This document shows positions 38,576 through 50,856 of a stretch of 64,000 bases of DNA, piece after piece (the stretch's first letter is position 1; every line of letters begins with the position of its first letter). The notes beneath the pieces are model-generated. The model was not told the DNA's origin and searched no databases. It saw only the letters and a list, made by a program, of their open reading frames with translations. Both the position numbers and the translations under genes were made by a program. The stretch lies in NCBI RefSeq assembly GCF_020184175.1, contig NC_065531.1, positions 60,714,806 through 60,778,805 on the forward strand, in the 5' to 3' direction. Source of the DNA: Aphis gossypii (Eukaryota; Arthropoda; Insecta; Hemiptera; Aphididae).

Positions 38576-41500
38576 CGGTACTGTAAAAAACGGAGAAATG
38601 AGTTCTATAGCTGCACGAACACCTAATGGCTTAGCAGAGTTATTTGCTGGAGGCATGCCTAAACTTAAACCGACTGGATTAGCTGTAACAGGTATGATTA
38701 TACTCTGATCAAATCAGACAATTTGAAAAATATAAATTTAATGCAGTGCTTGATCAGTGGGACGGAAAGACAAAGTCACTTGTGATTCTATTAGAAAAAC
38801 AGTTCTGACATAAATTCTAAGTTCTTATAATAATTTTCTTAAGTATTTTTGTTATCTATCTAGTAAAGTAACATTTAATAAGTTTATTTATATTGTCATA
38901 AATGACTTAGTCTTTCTGTCCTTTCTGACCTATACTGTAAACAATGAACATAGATTTGCGTACTAGGTTGTACAGCTGTACACCATGCAAAAATTTGTGC
39001 ATACTTTAAAGTTTTGATTGAAAAATAGTTATCTATTTAAAACTAACAATCATTCATCATTATCTAGTGTACAATAATTAATCTATTCTATATCATATCA
39101 TATTATGTATAGGCAATATCTCTTAGGTCTTGGGGAAAAACTAAAGAATGGTTTAATTAATTTTTGTCACTTTTTTTTATCATGTTTTTGTTGTATATAA
39201 GTTTTTCACATAATTTTTTGACATAAATTCTTCCTTGGGACTAAATATTTAACTTGCTGAATTGTGGTTGAACAAGTAAGTAATAACCCCTGCTAAAATA
39301 ATTCTGGACACCCTGTGCAAAATTCCTGCGCATGCTTATGACTGAATTCTATCAAATATGTAACTTAGTAATCATTTTATAGTAAAGGTAGTTAGTATTA
39401 CCTAGAATAGGTAGTAGTACTTAGGTTTAGGTTTAGTGAATGTGTGTATAATCTAAGACTTATAGATCCTACTTTTTTATTAGAAGTGTGTATTGTTAAG
39501 TCATCTATCTTGACTCACTAATTTTTGTTTAGTAAAATAAGAGAAAAAAAACTTAATCAAAATATATAAATTGTAATCATAGTCCATAAATATTATATTA
39601 CGATAATGTATTAATATTAAATGTTAATAATACTATTATTAAATTGTATTTTGTCAATATCTAAATCTTATAAGATATTTAATTACCGTCATTTTCTAAT
39701 CTTAAAGACTATACCCAACATAAAAAATAGAAAACATTACATTCTTATTTTAATTTGTTTATAATTATTTATTCCATATCTGCCATTACATCATTACTCT
39801 GCTTTCTTACTATTTTAATATACTTGTAGATATCAGTGTACTTTTCATGTTCTAAATGTGATAGGAATAATAAATGGGAACAGCTTATATTTGTATCAAT
39901 TATGCAGTTTTTTATGAAATATCTATAAATGTCTAACATTTTATGATTTAGCCTTTGACTTCAATCTAGTTAAAAATAATTATTTTCTTTGATTTAGTTA
40001 AAATAATTAATATATTACATTTTTATGGTTTTGACATCTCAATTGAACAAATTATACAGAACTCATTAATGTGTATTGATTTTCTTAGAAACTATTTATA
40101 GTAGATAATTTTTATTTCTCAAGCCATTAATTTGAGTTAAATTTACTTCTATTATAATTTGGTTTACAATAATTTAAATCAATAAACTTGGATGTACTCA
40201 ATTAATTTTAATTGCTAAATTACATTATTAAGTGATAATAAAAGAAGTAACTGTTAACTACATAATATTATATTTTGTATTAGGTATAGTCTTTTACTCA
40301 GTCTTTTACTATAATACTTAAATTATAATATCTTATTGCTTTTAAACAGTTACTAAATAAATAAATTTGTAATAAGTATGTTTTATAATAATATTCCCAA
40401 GATGTATGAAGGTCACTTATTTTAGATTGTGAACCAGAGAATATCTTAAAAAATACTAAATTTTAAAATTTTTTAGTTAACTCAGAAAAACATAAAGTAG
40501 GAACTTGTTTTTTAAACAGATAATAAATGATTTAAAAATTCCTTGTTTTCCAAAGCTATTTGTCTAGTTCTCAATAAAATAACCACAGTACACACACATA
40601 ATGTCTAAGAAACTATGTCTTAACTAATAATTCTATATTCAAAATATGATCTATAAGATTTGAATATACTAATTAAGATATACTTAAAACTACATATTTG
40701 ATAATAATATAATTTACTTTGGTCTATTTATAAAATGTATAAACAATTTTTATTTAATTCTTATATTTTCATGGTCATACAAAATTGTTTAAATTTTTTT
40801 ATTTTATTGCGAGTAATTTATTTAAATATTAAATAAGTTGCTGCCAGCACTGTCATGTTTGCTTCACACGTATTTCTTTTGTTAATAACGGTATTTAATA
40901 TAGATTTATTTGTGTATTATAGATTATTGTACAATAGTAGTTGTGTAACTACTTATAATATTTATACTATTTTTTCTTAAAATTAAGATAAAAATATTTA
41001 TTACGAAGATGATAAGTGTAATAATATATTAAATATTTACTAACATTAGACTATTTGTGTAGGTATTGACTTGATTGATGTTTAAAAAAGTTTTTATTAT
41101 GACCTTGATCAGATGACCTAATTTTTTTACCTGGACCTAAAAAAGGAAATGTTAGCATCTTGTATGTCAGTTAGTTATGCAGTTGATATTTCTTCACATT
41201 TTTCTTTATTTCTCCATTTGGATGCAATTGTCATATATGTGTACAAAGAGTTAATAGCTTGTAATACATTGATTGATTTCACTTTGGACATATGTATATA
41301 TTTTGTACCACGAATTATTGAAATATTTTTATTTAGTGGTAAAAATTAAAGATTATTATTTTATTCTTTAGAAAATGTTTTTATCTAGATTTATTGTTAT
41401 TAACAGAATAAATGATTAGTAATTTGTTCTTATTTTATTTTCCAATAAACCATTATAATAGGTATTCTAAAAAAATGGAAAACAAAATATTAATTCTACA

Positions 41501-43225
41501 ATATTATCTAGATCAATATGACTAGTACATTTTCTTATTCATCTCTTTATCTTTATTTTTTATTTACTGAGTAAAATATATTTTACATTAATTCATGCAA
41601 TATTCAATACCTAATGCATTTATGACCTTTATTAGGGAAAATATGGTATATCTGTATTTATACCTATTTTATTATTTTACTGTGTCAAATAAAAATATTT
41701 AAAAATATTAGAGTATAAGATGATTAGATTATTTTGAAAACTTATGACTTTTACCAATTTATTAAATAAATAATAAATCACTAATAATTCTAGGCCAATC
41801 AAGAACTCAAACACCACCAATTAATAATTTATCACCGGTCTCATTGTTTAATCAAACAACTGCAAACCTCTCTCCTTCTAATACAAGTACTCTTCCATTA
41901 CATAAAGTGAGTTATATTGTTAAGATAATTTTTTATGTATAATATAAAAATTGATTTTTTGATTTTGATGTTTTTAGAAAAATGAGGGCATAAGAAAAGT
42001 TCAAAATGATATTAAATCAAGAGGACCACCTCCACAACCACCATCCTTCAATCAAAAACCAACTATTCCTTCTGTAATTTTATTCAAATAATATTATTTA
42101 TTTATTTATTTAAATTTATATTGGTTAATTTTTCTAGAGTACTTCTGAACCTGTTTCAATTATACCTCCTGGTGTTGGTCACAACCGGACAGGTAGTGTC
42201 CCAAGTCTTGTATCTGATAATGCGCCAGGCAGAGGTCCTCCTCCAGGTGGATATGGCAAACCAAATGTAGCTCCCAAACCACCATCTATTAGGCCAGCTG
42301 TGCCAACAAAAAAATCAACATTGACAGTTAGTTCAACTAATTTAGTAACTGCAGCTGATGGACGAAATCTTGTATCTAGGGCACAAAGTATGAGGATACC
42401 AAAAACACCTCCAGTTGCTCCAAATAGTCAACGTATGCATTTATAATGTTCATTTAATAATATTTTTTAATAAAATGTGATATTTATAATATTTCACTGT
42501 TATTTTATACAGCACCTCAATTTAATAACTTGACCATCAGTAGTAAAAATCAATTACCTGCTTTCCATCAATCACAAGACAGTATTTTGAGGAATTCTCC
42601 AAATCCTCCACCAAATGGTCAATGGGGATCACGAACATTACGACCTATTAAACATCCAAATACTAGGCCACCACCTCCACCCATTAAGGCACCATTGAAT
42701 CCACCAGTGTGTGCTCCGCCACCACCACCACCTCCACATCGGAGTGGTCCTCCTCCTCCACCACCAAATGTACCCCCTCATAAAAGCTATCAAAATAATA
42801 ATGTAAGTATTGATTTATGTTTATTTAAAATTTAATAATTTATAGTTATAAGTTATTTATATTTATTTAGGTAACTAATGGAGCTCCTCCAACACCTCCA
42901 ACACGTCATTCTTCTATGCGAAATGGTCCAACTTCCGTTTTAAGCATGTCTCTTTTGGGTAATATGACTTATTAATTAAATATGAATGATTTTAAATGTG
43001 AAAATATAATTTTTGTAGAGGAAATGGAAATGAAGTTTTCCACTATGTTCAAACCATTGGTTAGGATTCCATCGCCTCCAACTTTCCAAAGAGTTGACAA
43101 AATTTATAATAGCAGACTAGTCGGTAAGAATAAACTTCTGTTTATAGAAAACCCAAGTATATATCTAATATTTATGTCTGATTTCAGTTGCAAAACACCA
43201 AGCTCCTAAGCCACCAGGCTATTGA
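38119..43225 (+). CDS. Vrp1: WIP/verprolin family, WASP-interacting actin regulator (465 aa)
   Basis: Cytoplasmic scaffold that binds actin and the WH1 domain of WASP, promoting Arp2/3-driven actin assembly; the Drosophila orthologue acts in myoblast fusion. Nine coding exons in phase: 38119-38347, 38548-38691, 41794-41906, 41978-42073, 42138-42432, 42513-42802, 42871-42958, 43019-43123 and 43188-43225. Residues 1-31 are poly-Pro (profilin/SH3 type); about 47-75 form a WH2 actin-binding motif (RDQLLQSIRLGKPLKKTVTN); the family motif LFAGGMPKL follows in exon 2. The middle is Pro-rich with PPPPPP runs. Residues about 419-453 (EMKFSTMFKPL...PPTFQRVDKIYNSR) correspond to the WH1-binding segment, divergent from ESRFxFHPI of vertebrates. 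The third intron is about 3.1 kb. The ATG is the first in frame after the leader acceptor. The symbol follows the fly gene. Confidence 0.93.
38744..38937. mobile_element. Inverted-repeat element in a WIP intron
   Basis: Segments at 38760-38780 (ggacggaaagacaaagtcact) and 38901-38921 are imperfect inverted copies (about 18 of 21), with weaker pairing outward to 'cagt' and 'actg' ends. No target duplication is clear, so it is an eroded MITE of uncertain class. Confidence 0.45.
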
Positions 43226-45130
43226 ACAGTATAATTTGTTTTGCTCAAGTGTGAGAAATTTTGGATTTATATTCCAAAAAAGTTACTTTCTACATAGGTT
43301 GGTATGTTAAATAATTTTTTCCTCGAGACAAAATTATATTTTTGCTTGTAAAAGTACAATATTATTTCTTTTAAACCAAAGGCATTATTGTGATAAAGAT
43401 AATTTGAAAGTATCATTAATGGTGAAGAAAAAGAGAAAAGTATTTATTTTTTTTGTCTAATATTTTAGTTTTTACATGAATTATTCCAGCAATAACATTA
43501 TACAGTACTATTGTTATTGATATTATATGTCTAAATATACATTTTAAGTTTAAATTATAACATTTTTAAAAGAAACAATTTCCCCAAAAATTTGTGATAA
43601 TATTTTTGCACTTGTTATTGTACTAGATGTGCTTCTATTTTTATACTTAAAACCATGGTTTTTTTTTTTAAATGTACATTAACCAAGTTTATTAGTTTTT
43701 TGTTTTTATCGTTTTTACTATATGTATCAATTAGAACATTTTATTTTTTCAAAATTAGTTTGCCTATTTGGCGTTATATTTTATACCATTTAGGACAAAA
43801 TTCAGTCAATTTCTTCCGTTTGTTGTTATGATTTAGCATTTCATTTGCTAAAAAGGGGGGTAATATTTATATTTTTATTTTATGATAAATTATATTACAT
43901 TATTATTTAATGCATATATTTTTATTTTACTTAATCTCTCCTAGTCATAAATTTAGATAAATAATTGTATGTATATTTGCATTGTATATAATCATTAGGG
44001 AAAGGGATAATAAAAATTTTATAGTTGAATGAAATTTTAAAACAAAATATAATCAAAAAAAAACCAACATAGATTTCCATGAAATTTATTTGGTCTTTGT
44101 ATCATCACATTGACTACCATTTTTATTTTTATTTTTACATTTGCTATTCTTTTCTATTACTATCCCTACTATATCAACAATCATACAATCATTTTTATTC
44201 ATAAATAACATAGTTCATATATATTTTTAAATTGATTATTTGTAATTAATTTTAATGTGTTTTATAGTTTTACAGTATATATATCAGCATGATTATATTT
44301 TCAAGTCTTGTACTGTTTAATTACTTTTAATTACATAGTATGTAATTGTATGTAAACTATTTAAAAAATGTCATTTTAACATATATTATGATTAAAGTGG
44401 TTAAATTGTACACCAAGATAAGTTATTGTTGTTATCAAGAATTCTATTTGATGTATAAAATATATACACATAATAAAATGCATTGATTATTATTATTATA
44501 CAAAAAATATTTGTTTTAAGCTCACGTGTATAATATTAAGTTTGTTGGGTATATATAGTGTTTTCCTTTATCTTGTTTTTTATTCTTTTTCATGACTTTC
44601 AATTCCAATTTATTTTTAATATGAAACCAGAACTTAAACAAAGCCACAAGGTTCATTATTTATTAGATCAATAAATTACATTCATGTGTTATGATAAATT
44701 GTCAAACTTAAGCTTGGGAATTATTGAATGTTATTCAGAAAATTTAAAGAAATATAATTAATTTTTAAAAAGTAGCGGTTACGCTCTTTTTAAATTAAAT
44801 TTGACGTGATTTTACTTTAATAATATACATACTAGATATATGATGAAAATGATGAAATGATGGTTTTTAAATAAATATTTTTTCATTTACAGCAAGTTAA
44901 ACATATTGTATACTAACAAATATTTTTAAATATTTCTTATCTTAAACAACATTTTTGATAATAAACTATAAAATTTAAAAAAATTGTTTTATATTGTGAG
45001 ACTAATTTTTTATTAAACTGATGAAATTTTCAGTATTCAACGTGTTATAATAAAATAATGATTCTCATTTAAAAGTTTATTATAGTTGTAATTATTTTAC
45101 AAAAAATGTGGGAATGCAATAAAAAAAATA
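43226..45130 (+). other. WIP 3'UTR and downstream sequence
   Basis: Long AT-rich region after the WIP stop with no open frame. Candidate AATAAA signals include 44472-44477, but several hexamers occur and the true end is unknown. Nothing else was recognised. Confidence 0.4.
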
Positions 45131-45139
45131 CACACGCTA

Positions 45140-45510
45140 TTTAAAGATTTTAAGAAGGCATTTTTTTTATGATTGCATTCATTGTCAATCTTTAGTATGT
45201 GCACTGTCTTGATCAATTTGGTTTTCCATTGAACATTGTTAACTTTATAAAAACTTATATTAGTATATTACCTATGAACACAAAAATAAATATACAAGTA
45301 AGAAATTCCTCATCAACTACTAATAGAGTTAAAGAGTTCAAGTACTTCCTAGGCATCTGGCATACTTATAACTCAGAATAATGAAATTCAAGAGGAAATA
45401 AAAGCAATAATACAGATTAGAAATAGAAGCTATTTTGGACTGAGCAAAATATTTAAGTTAAAAATCTTATCCGAGAGCCTTAAGGTGCAATTATTTATAA
45501 TTCAAAATTA
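45140..45510 (+). pseudogene. Non-LTR (LINE) reverse transcriptase remnant
   Basis: Fragments of a LINE reverse transcriptase in order: DFKKAF (palm motif A region) at about 45146, a frameshift, then DCIH and LDQFGFPLNIVNFIKTYI. After an internal deletion comes FKYFLGI, then an interrupted stretch recalling 'IKAIIQIRNRSYFGLSKI'. The YxDD catalytic box region is missing and frameshifts and stops are present. It is a dead fragment with no flanking ends identified. Confidence 0.7.
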
Positions 45511-46121
45511 CATTTAGTTATAAGTTATCACTAATAACCAATTTCGTTTTTTATGTTATTCATTACTAATTATATTATTATTACTTTTTTTTTTAATTGA
45601 AAAACTCAATTTTAATGGATAATTAATTTATTATTTTTTTCAAATTACCTATTTATACTTTCATTTTATTTTAAAATTTGCTGTTATAACATGAAATTTA
45701 ATAGATTATTGATCATAATATTAAAGCAGACTAGTCACAAATAGTGCTATTTGATATAAAAATGTTTTGAAGTTATCAATGCTTTAAAAACTTAGCAAAT
45801 AGTAGCACTTCAATTCAGTTTAATAAATACTGAATCATTTATGATGTCATTTTATTTTTTGATGAGTTACTATTGTTGATACTTAGTCATCATTGATTAT
45901 AAAGGCTTCAAATACACTGTCATTATTTCACTATGCAAAGAGTAACAAAAAAATAAAATACTATTATGATATAAATATAGCTTTATGAGTAAAATTAATA
46001 CAAAAGTAATAAAAATCAATAATAACAAATAATGTATTCAGTTATTTTAAATAAGTACAAATGAACAATGAAATAAAATTGAGATTGTGAAAGCAAATCA
46101 TGTTCTTCTGGTCCGTGTTAA
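45511..46121. other. Spacer and BLOC1S1 3' region
   Basis: AT-rich sequence between the LINE remnant and the BLOC1S1 stop. Part is presumably the 3'UTR of BLOC1S1 (minus strand). No other feature is seen. Confidence 0.4.
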
Positions 46122-46837
46122 TTAGGGTTTCTGTGAAACTGCAAAATAAAATAATTATTAATTTATTTACACTGATCAATAATATTTCTTTAATCATACG
46201 CGTAAAATTTACCTTTATATGCATATTCTAGAGTAGTGGTAATATTTTGCATGTCATTTTCAATGGTACGCGTCCAGTTCTCAACATCACCCAACTCCTT
46301 AAGTGCACTATTGAAGTTGTCGATCAATGATAACCATTGAGAAGTTTGTTTGGAAAAAACAATAGCACTCTGGTGTAGTTGTTTTGCTTCTGCATCTAAC
46401 TTTTTTTGATTGAGATATGCTTGGGCAACACTAATGACAATTATAAAATCATTTATATAAAAGTATATTTTTTCTAACCAAAACATAAGTATAATATTTT
46501 TTGTTAATGGTATCGGTATTGTAGTTTTAAAGTTACATTCATTTATGTGTCTTATAAAAAAATTAATATATTTTTCTTACCCAACATTGAGGTGTTCGAC
46601 CAGTGCGTTGGTTAATTCATTGGCTGCATTCACTGCCTCTTTTCTTTTAATATCTTTAAAATAGGTAAACATAAATTATGTGTTACGAGTATAATATTAA
46701 TTTTGACATAGAATGAAAAACGAGAATATTTTAGTATTATAGGCTACATGTAAATGGGAGTTATGAAAAGATATACCTTGGCTTTCCTTGCGTGCAGCTT
46801 GTTTTACTTGATGTTCTTTGACAAGGGAAGATAGCAT
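46122..46837 (-). CDS. BLOC1S1: BLOC-1 subunit 1 (BLOS1/GCN5L1)
   Basis: Small coiled-coil subunit shared by BLOC-1 and BORC, which act in lysosome-related organelle biogenesis and lysosome positioning; in mammals it is also linked to mitochondrial protein acetylation. Coding exons 46777-46837, 46581-46653, 46213-46430 and 46122-46138 give 122 residues (human 125). Diagnostic stretches are MLSSLVKEHQVKQ at the start, LVEHLNVGVAQAYLNQKKLD, and ELGDVENW plus TLEYAYK near the end. If the last 74-nt intron (46139-46212) is retained, the frame ends instead as YKGKFYAYD with stop at 46190, 124 residues; both ends are plausible because the family's tail is variable. The start codon is 460 bp from the divergent MPLKIP-like gene. 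Confidence 0.95.
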
Positions 46838-47297
46838 TTTAATTAGAACACTATTACGATATTATTTAGTTAAATTGTAAAATGCACAAGGCGATCAATT
46901 ATATTATACACATTTATAATAGAATATAATATAATATTTAAGTGTTTACTTTAGTCTGAACAATAAAGTAAAGAATATTAAAGAATAAATATTATAGTTT
47001 GTTATCATTTATTACTATAATCATTATAAACACAGACTTAGATAACCTTATCTTAAATCGTGTTTATAACAACGTTCAGTGATAATAATATATTATTTAT
47101 TAAGCGGATGAATTTAAATTTGTTATAACTTCTAAAGTGTTAAAAGTTATTATACACAATACGTGTAAGCGCTGAAACTAAATCGTTATGAATTTATTGT
47201 GCAACTAATAATTGTATAATAAGTTACATTTTGAAATTTTATTATTTAAATAAATTCTTTGCTGTTTTAAGGTTTCATAAAAAATCTGTGATCCAAA
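46838..47297. promoter_or_regulatory. Divergent promoter between BLOC1S1 and the MPLKIP-like gene
   Basis: Only 460 bp separate the two start codons, which point apart, so the segment must contain both 5'UTRs and promoters. It is AT-rich rather than CpG-rich. A perfect inverted pair of GATA-type sites, agataa-cc-ttatct, lies at 47040-47053, roughly midway. No TATA box was assigned. Confidence 0.55.
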
Positions 47298-47987
47298 ATG
47301 AGTTCAAAGTACAAATCACCACTAATAAGATCCAGAAATACATCTGCTACTACAGACAGCCCATCGCCAAATGTAGAATTGCCTTCAAACCCAATTCACC
47401 GAAACTTAAACGATAATAATATTTTGTATGACAACAAACCTCAGCCATCACCACCTGCCAATCAAAATTGGAGAGGACGTGCTTCTAGTTCACCGAGATT
47501 CAATAGTCCAAGATTCAGAGGGAGAGGATCACCATACCAATGGACTCCTAACAGATTTAACAACAGTAACAGTTTAGATGTAACTAATTTTATTAAAATA
47601 ATAACTTTATTTCACCAATAATTATTGCTCTAACTTGTTTTTTTTTTATTAGCAAAACAATATGCATCGTTTTTCTTCTCACAGACCGCCATTCAATAAA
47701 TATAAAAGTCAAAATTCTAATGTAAGTAAAATTTTAAAATATAATGATATGCACAACTATTAATTAATTTAATATTACACATCTATTTTATTAAATTATA
47801 AGATATATAAAATGTACTATTAATGATCATTAGAATGGTTTGTAAATTAATGTTAATGTTTTAGAGAAATCAAAATCGAAGTAATGATAATATTGATGAA
47901 AGTTTCTTTCATCCATCAATGTTGGAAGATCCGTGGGCCCCATTGTTAAATGATTCGACAAATAACACTGAAGATAAAATTGTATGA
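47298..47987 (+). CDS. MPLKIP: MPLKIP/TTDN1-like protein (157 aa)
   Basis: Three coding exons, 47298-47579, 47653-47721 and 47865-47987, join in phase. The protein is basic, Ser/Pro/Asn/Arg-rich and probably disordered, with SPRFNSPRFRGRGSP-type repeats in the first exon, and ends with the conserved block ESFFHPSMLEDPWAPL. That block is the part shared among MPLKIP (TTDN1) proteins, which in humans bind PLK1 in M phase and, when lost, cause non-photosensitive trichothiodystrophy. The rest of the family is poorly conserved, so the assignment rests on this C-terminal block, composition and length (human about 179). AATAAA motifs begin immediately after the stop codon. It is transcribed away from BLOC1S1. 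Confidence 0.8.
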
Positions 47988-49985
47988 ATAAATAATGAGT
48001 TGTATATTACTACCCAGCGGTTTTGTATCTTTGTATTCATTATGTATTGCAATGTAAAAAATATAATATATTTAAATATTATTGTACATGAAAAATAGCT
48101 TGCTCCAGATTTGTGTATTTGAATATCAAACATATTGCAGTTACCTTATTAAGTTTAGTACAAATGAAAAAAAAAACTTTATTTACTTACAATATTATTC
48201 AAAAGGTTTTTTCTTATAAAATTTAGAATGAATTAAATGAATTAATTTTGATTATAATTTTTAGTTCATACAAATACTACAGCTCATATTAAAATCTGAG
48301 CAATCCTGGTTTAAAGACGTCAATTATTTATTTCACACATAAAATATACACTTACTTCCAAATTTTAAAATGCCTTTGAAAAGCTTCAGTTTTATTTGTT
48401 GTTGGTTGTTCATCATTTTAACATTCAACTCACAGTTTGAAATTTGAACTTGGTAAAATTAAATGATGCAAAAAACTATCTCTATTTCTTTTGGTGGTAA
48501 ACTAAATAAATACTAAACCATTAATCCACATAAAAAATAATTGTACACTTGTTAATATACTGAATCATTAATTTATATTCAACAATATCAAGATTTGGCT
48601 AAACGAAATTGAAAAGTACAACATTTGAGAATCTTTTTAATTAAAATTGGCTGATTGAGAATCTGAATTGGTACATCAATTTTGAAGTGTTTGCCGAATG
48701 ATTGTGTATTATTATACATATGTTAATCATTTAAAAAGTAAACACTAGGTACTGGCATGTAAAAATAATTTTTGTAAATCTGAATGGTAACAGCTGAGTA
48801 AATAATTTTGAGTAACAGGAAAATAATATATTATACATACAAACACAGTAGGTTTTTATTAATATTATTCTTACGAGTTTTAAATGGAAATATTATCAAA
48901 TGCACAAACTAGTTGTAGTTTAAAACTTAACAGGTGTAGCATTACTTAATATTTTGATATCTAGTCAGGTTTATGTTTGGTATTATAGTGAAACCTCTAA
49001 ATAAAATTTAATTTTAGTAGTTGAAATTTTATCAGCTATTTAGAAGCTTCTGTTTGCATCAAGTTTGTAATAAATTACCAAAAAAAAAAAAAACCATGTC
49101 TGATATTTAGAGGCAGAGGCGTCATCTGGAGCCTTGGAGGTGTTTGATAGTATATATTAAATAGTATTAATATATATAATTATTATTATTACGATATACA
49201 GGAATATGGTAGTAACAATATGATATTTATTTATTTACGATGAAAGAGAACAAATTACTTAATTCAATTGAACTTAATCATAATGCTATAACTAATACTC
49301 TATAGGTAATTTTTAGTCTAGGTATAAAGAAATTTGTTTTACATCACATTTTTTTTTTTTTTTTTTTAATACAAATAAGACTATTTCAAAATAAAATTAG
49401 GTAGGTAATAACTTTTTATTATATAATACAATAGTTCAGAAAAAAAATATTTTAATAAGTCACCAGAATAATATATTTAATACAAATATTGAAAGATTAT
49501 TTGACATTTTAAATTAATAAATATTAATTATTACATAAAATAAAATAAATTTTAAGATCTTCTTATTTACTTATATATAATACTTTTGGGTTTTAAACTA
49601 TTATAAAAAAATAATCACCATGTACATGACTATAATATACACTATATGATTATTTAATACTTATACTACTATATAATAACTTATTCAATATGGGTCAATT
49701 TTAAATTTTAATGTATAATTTTGTACTTGAACAAACAAATTGTATTTTTGTTTAAAATTATTAAATAAAGTACATTAGGATGATCAACTATGTTTTTCCA
49801 TTTAGTTGTGCGGAAAAATCAAAAGATCTTATCCTATATTATGTAGTATTATTATTAATTAACACAAATAATATCATTCATTATACTTGAATTTGCTTAG
49901 AGATATGACACATAATGTATAATTTTTTTTTCATTTAAAGATTTAGCGTTAAATTAAATATATTATAATCTTTAAATAAGTTGTA
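47988..49985. other. Intergenic between convergent genes
   Basis: Two kilobases shared by the 3' ends of the MPLKIP-like gene and the ING gene. A short GC-richer segment near 49113-49145 ('cagaggcgtcatctgg...') resembles one end of a transposon, but no partner end is seen. Otherwise it is AT-rich with poly-T runs. Confidence 0.4.
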
Positions 49986-49989
49986 TCAT

Positions 49990-50835
49990 TTACCAATTTT
50001 CTTCTTTACGTTTATTATATTCTTCAAGTTTTTTAACAACTATTTCTTTAGGCTTCATAGTTTTGGAGTTAGTTCCTCTGCACTGTGGACAATACCATTT
50101 TCCTTTGGGTTTTTTTCTTATAGATACACAGCCAAAATGAAACCACTCAATTGGACATAAATCATTGTCACAACAGACCATTTCACCATAAGATATTTTT
50201 TCACAAATACAGTAAGTTGGTTGTAATTCATCATCACTATCAGAATTTACAGATTCTGGAACTACATTTGTATCTTTGGATGACCCTGCTTTATACTTTT
50301 TGTTTGATGTGGTGTTATTTTTATTTTTATTAGTGCTTGATTTTCTATCCAAATTTGCATTATTTTCTACACTTTTGTTTGATGTTGTGGTGGTTGTTTT
50401 TGTTATATTCCTTTTTGGACGCTTATGAGAATTATCATCAATTTTCTTATTATCAGATGAAAATTTTAACGATCTTTTCGTATTTTTATTAGATTTATTT
50501 ATACATGATAAAGTTGACATTTCAAATTCTTTAAAATTTGTATTTAATGTAACCATGTCTTTTTCAACCATGTCCAATACACATTCCGAAATGTGAATTT
50601 TTTTATCCGCCAAGTGTAATGACTCTACCAACAATTTCTTCATACGTTGTTCATCTAAAGATGTAAATTCTTTAGTGTTTTTAGTAAAATTTGTCAATTT
50701 TTTTATAATATGTGAGTGACGATAATCAATTTCATAATAACGACTAGCTTGTCTTTGTCCATCTGGAGGTAATTGTTTCATAATATGATCATAATTTTTA
50801 AAGTAGCGGTCAACCACATTTTCTAAGTCGGTCAT
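49990..50835 (-). CDS. ING2: ING1/ING2-type PHD-finger chromatin protein (281 aa)
   Basis: Inhibitor-of-growth protein: the C-terminal PHD finger reads H3K4me3 and the N-terminal helical domain docks to histone deacetylase (ING1/2) complexes in the nucleus. One uninterrupted coding exon. Residues about 1-105 form the ING N-terminal helical domain; about 110-205 are Lys/Asn/Ser/Thr-rich linker with nuclear-localisation-like KRPKR. Residues 208-252 are the PHD finger with all C4-H-C3 ligands (YCICEKISYG...CCDNDLCPIEWFHFGC...WYCPQC) and the conserved aromatic positions. The tail (KKLEEYNKRKEENW) resembles the basic tail of ING1/2 rather than ING3-5, so the symbol is a best guess. A good acceptor (tattttttag) lies 21 bases before the ATG, so the message has a spliced leader and the gene need not be a retrocopy. 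Confidence 0.93.
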   Translation of the reverse strand: MTDLENVVDRYFKNYDHIMKQLPPDGQRQASRYYEIDYRHSHIIKKLTNFTKNTKEFTSLDEQRMKKLLVESLHLADKKIHISECVLDMVEKDMVTLNTNFKEFEMSTLSCINKSNKNTKRSLKFSSDNKKIDDNSHKRPKRNITKTTTTTSNKSVENNANLDRKSSTNKNKNNTTSNKKYKAGSSKDTNVVPESVNSDSDDELQPTYCICEKISYGEMVCCDNDLCPIEWFHFGCVSIRKKPKGKWYCPQCRGTNSKTMKPKEIVVKKLEEYNKRKEENW

Positions 50836-50856
50836 AATATTTATTTCTTATGATAC

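Noticed and set aside
49105..49150. GC-richer transposon-end-like segment ('cagaggcgtcatctgg')
   Set aside because: No matching second end or target duplication could be found, so it was not listed as an element.
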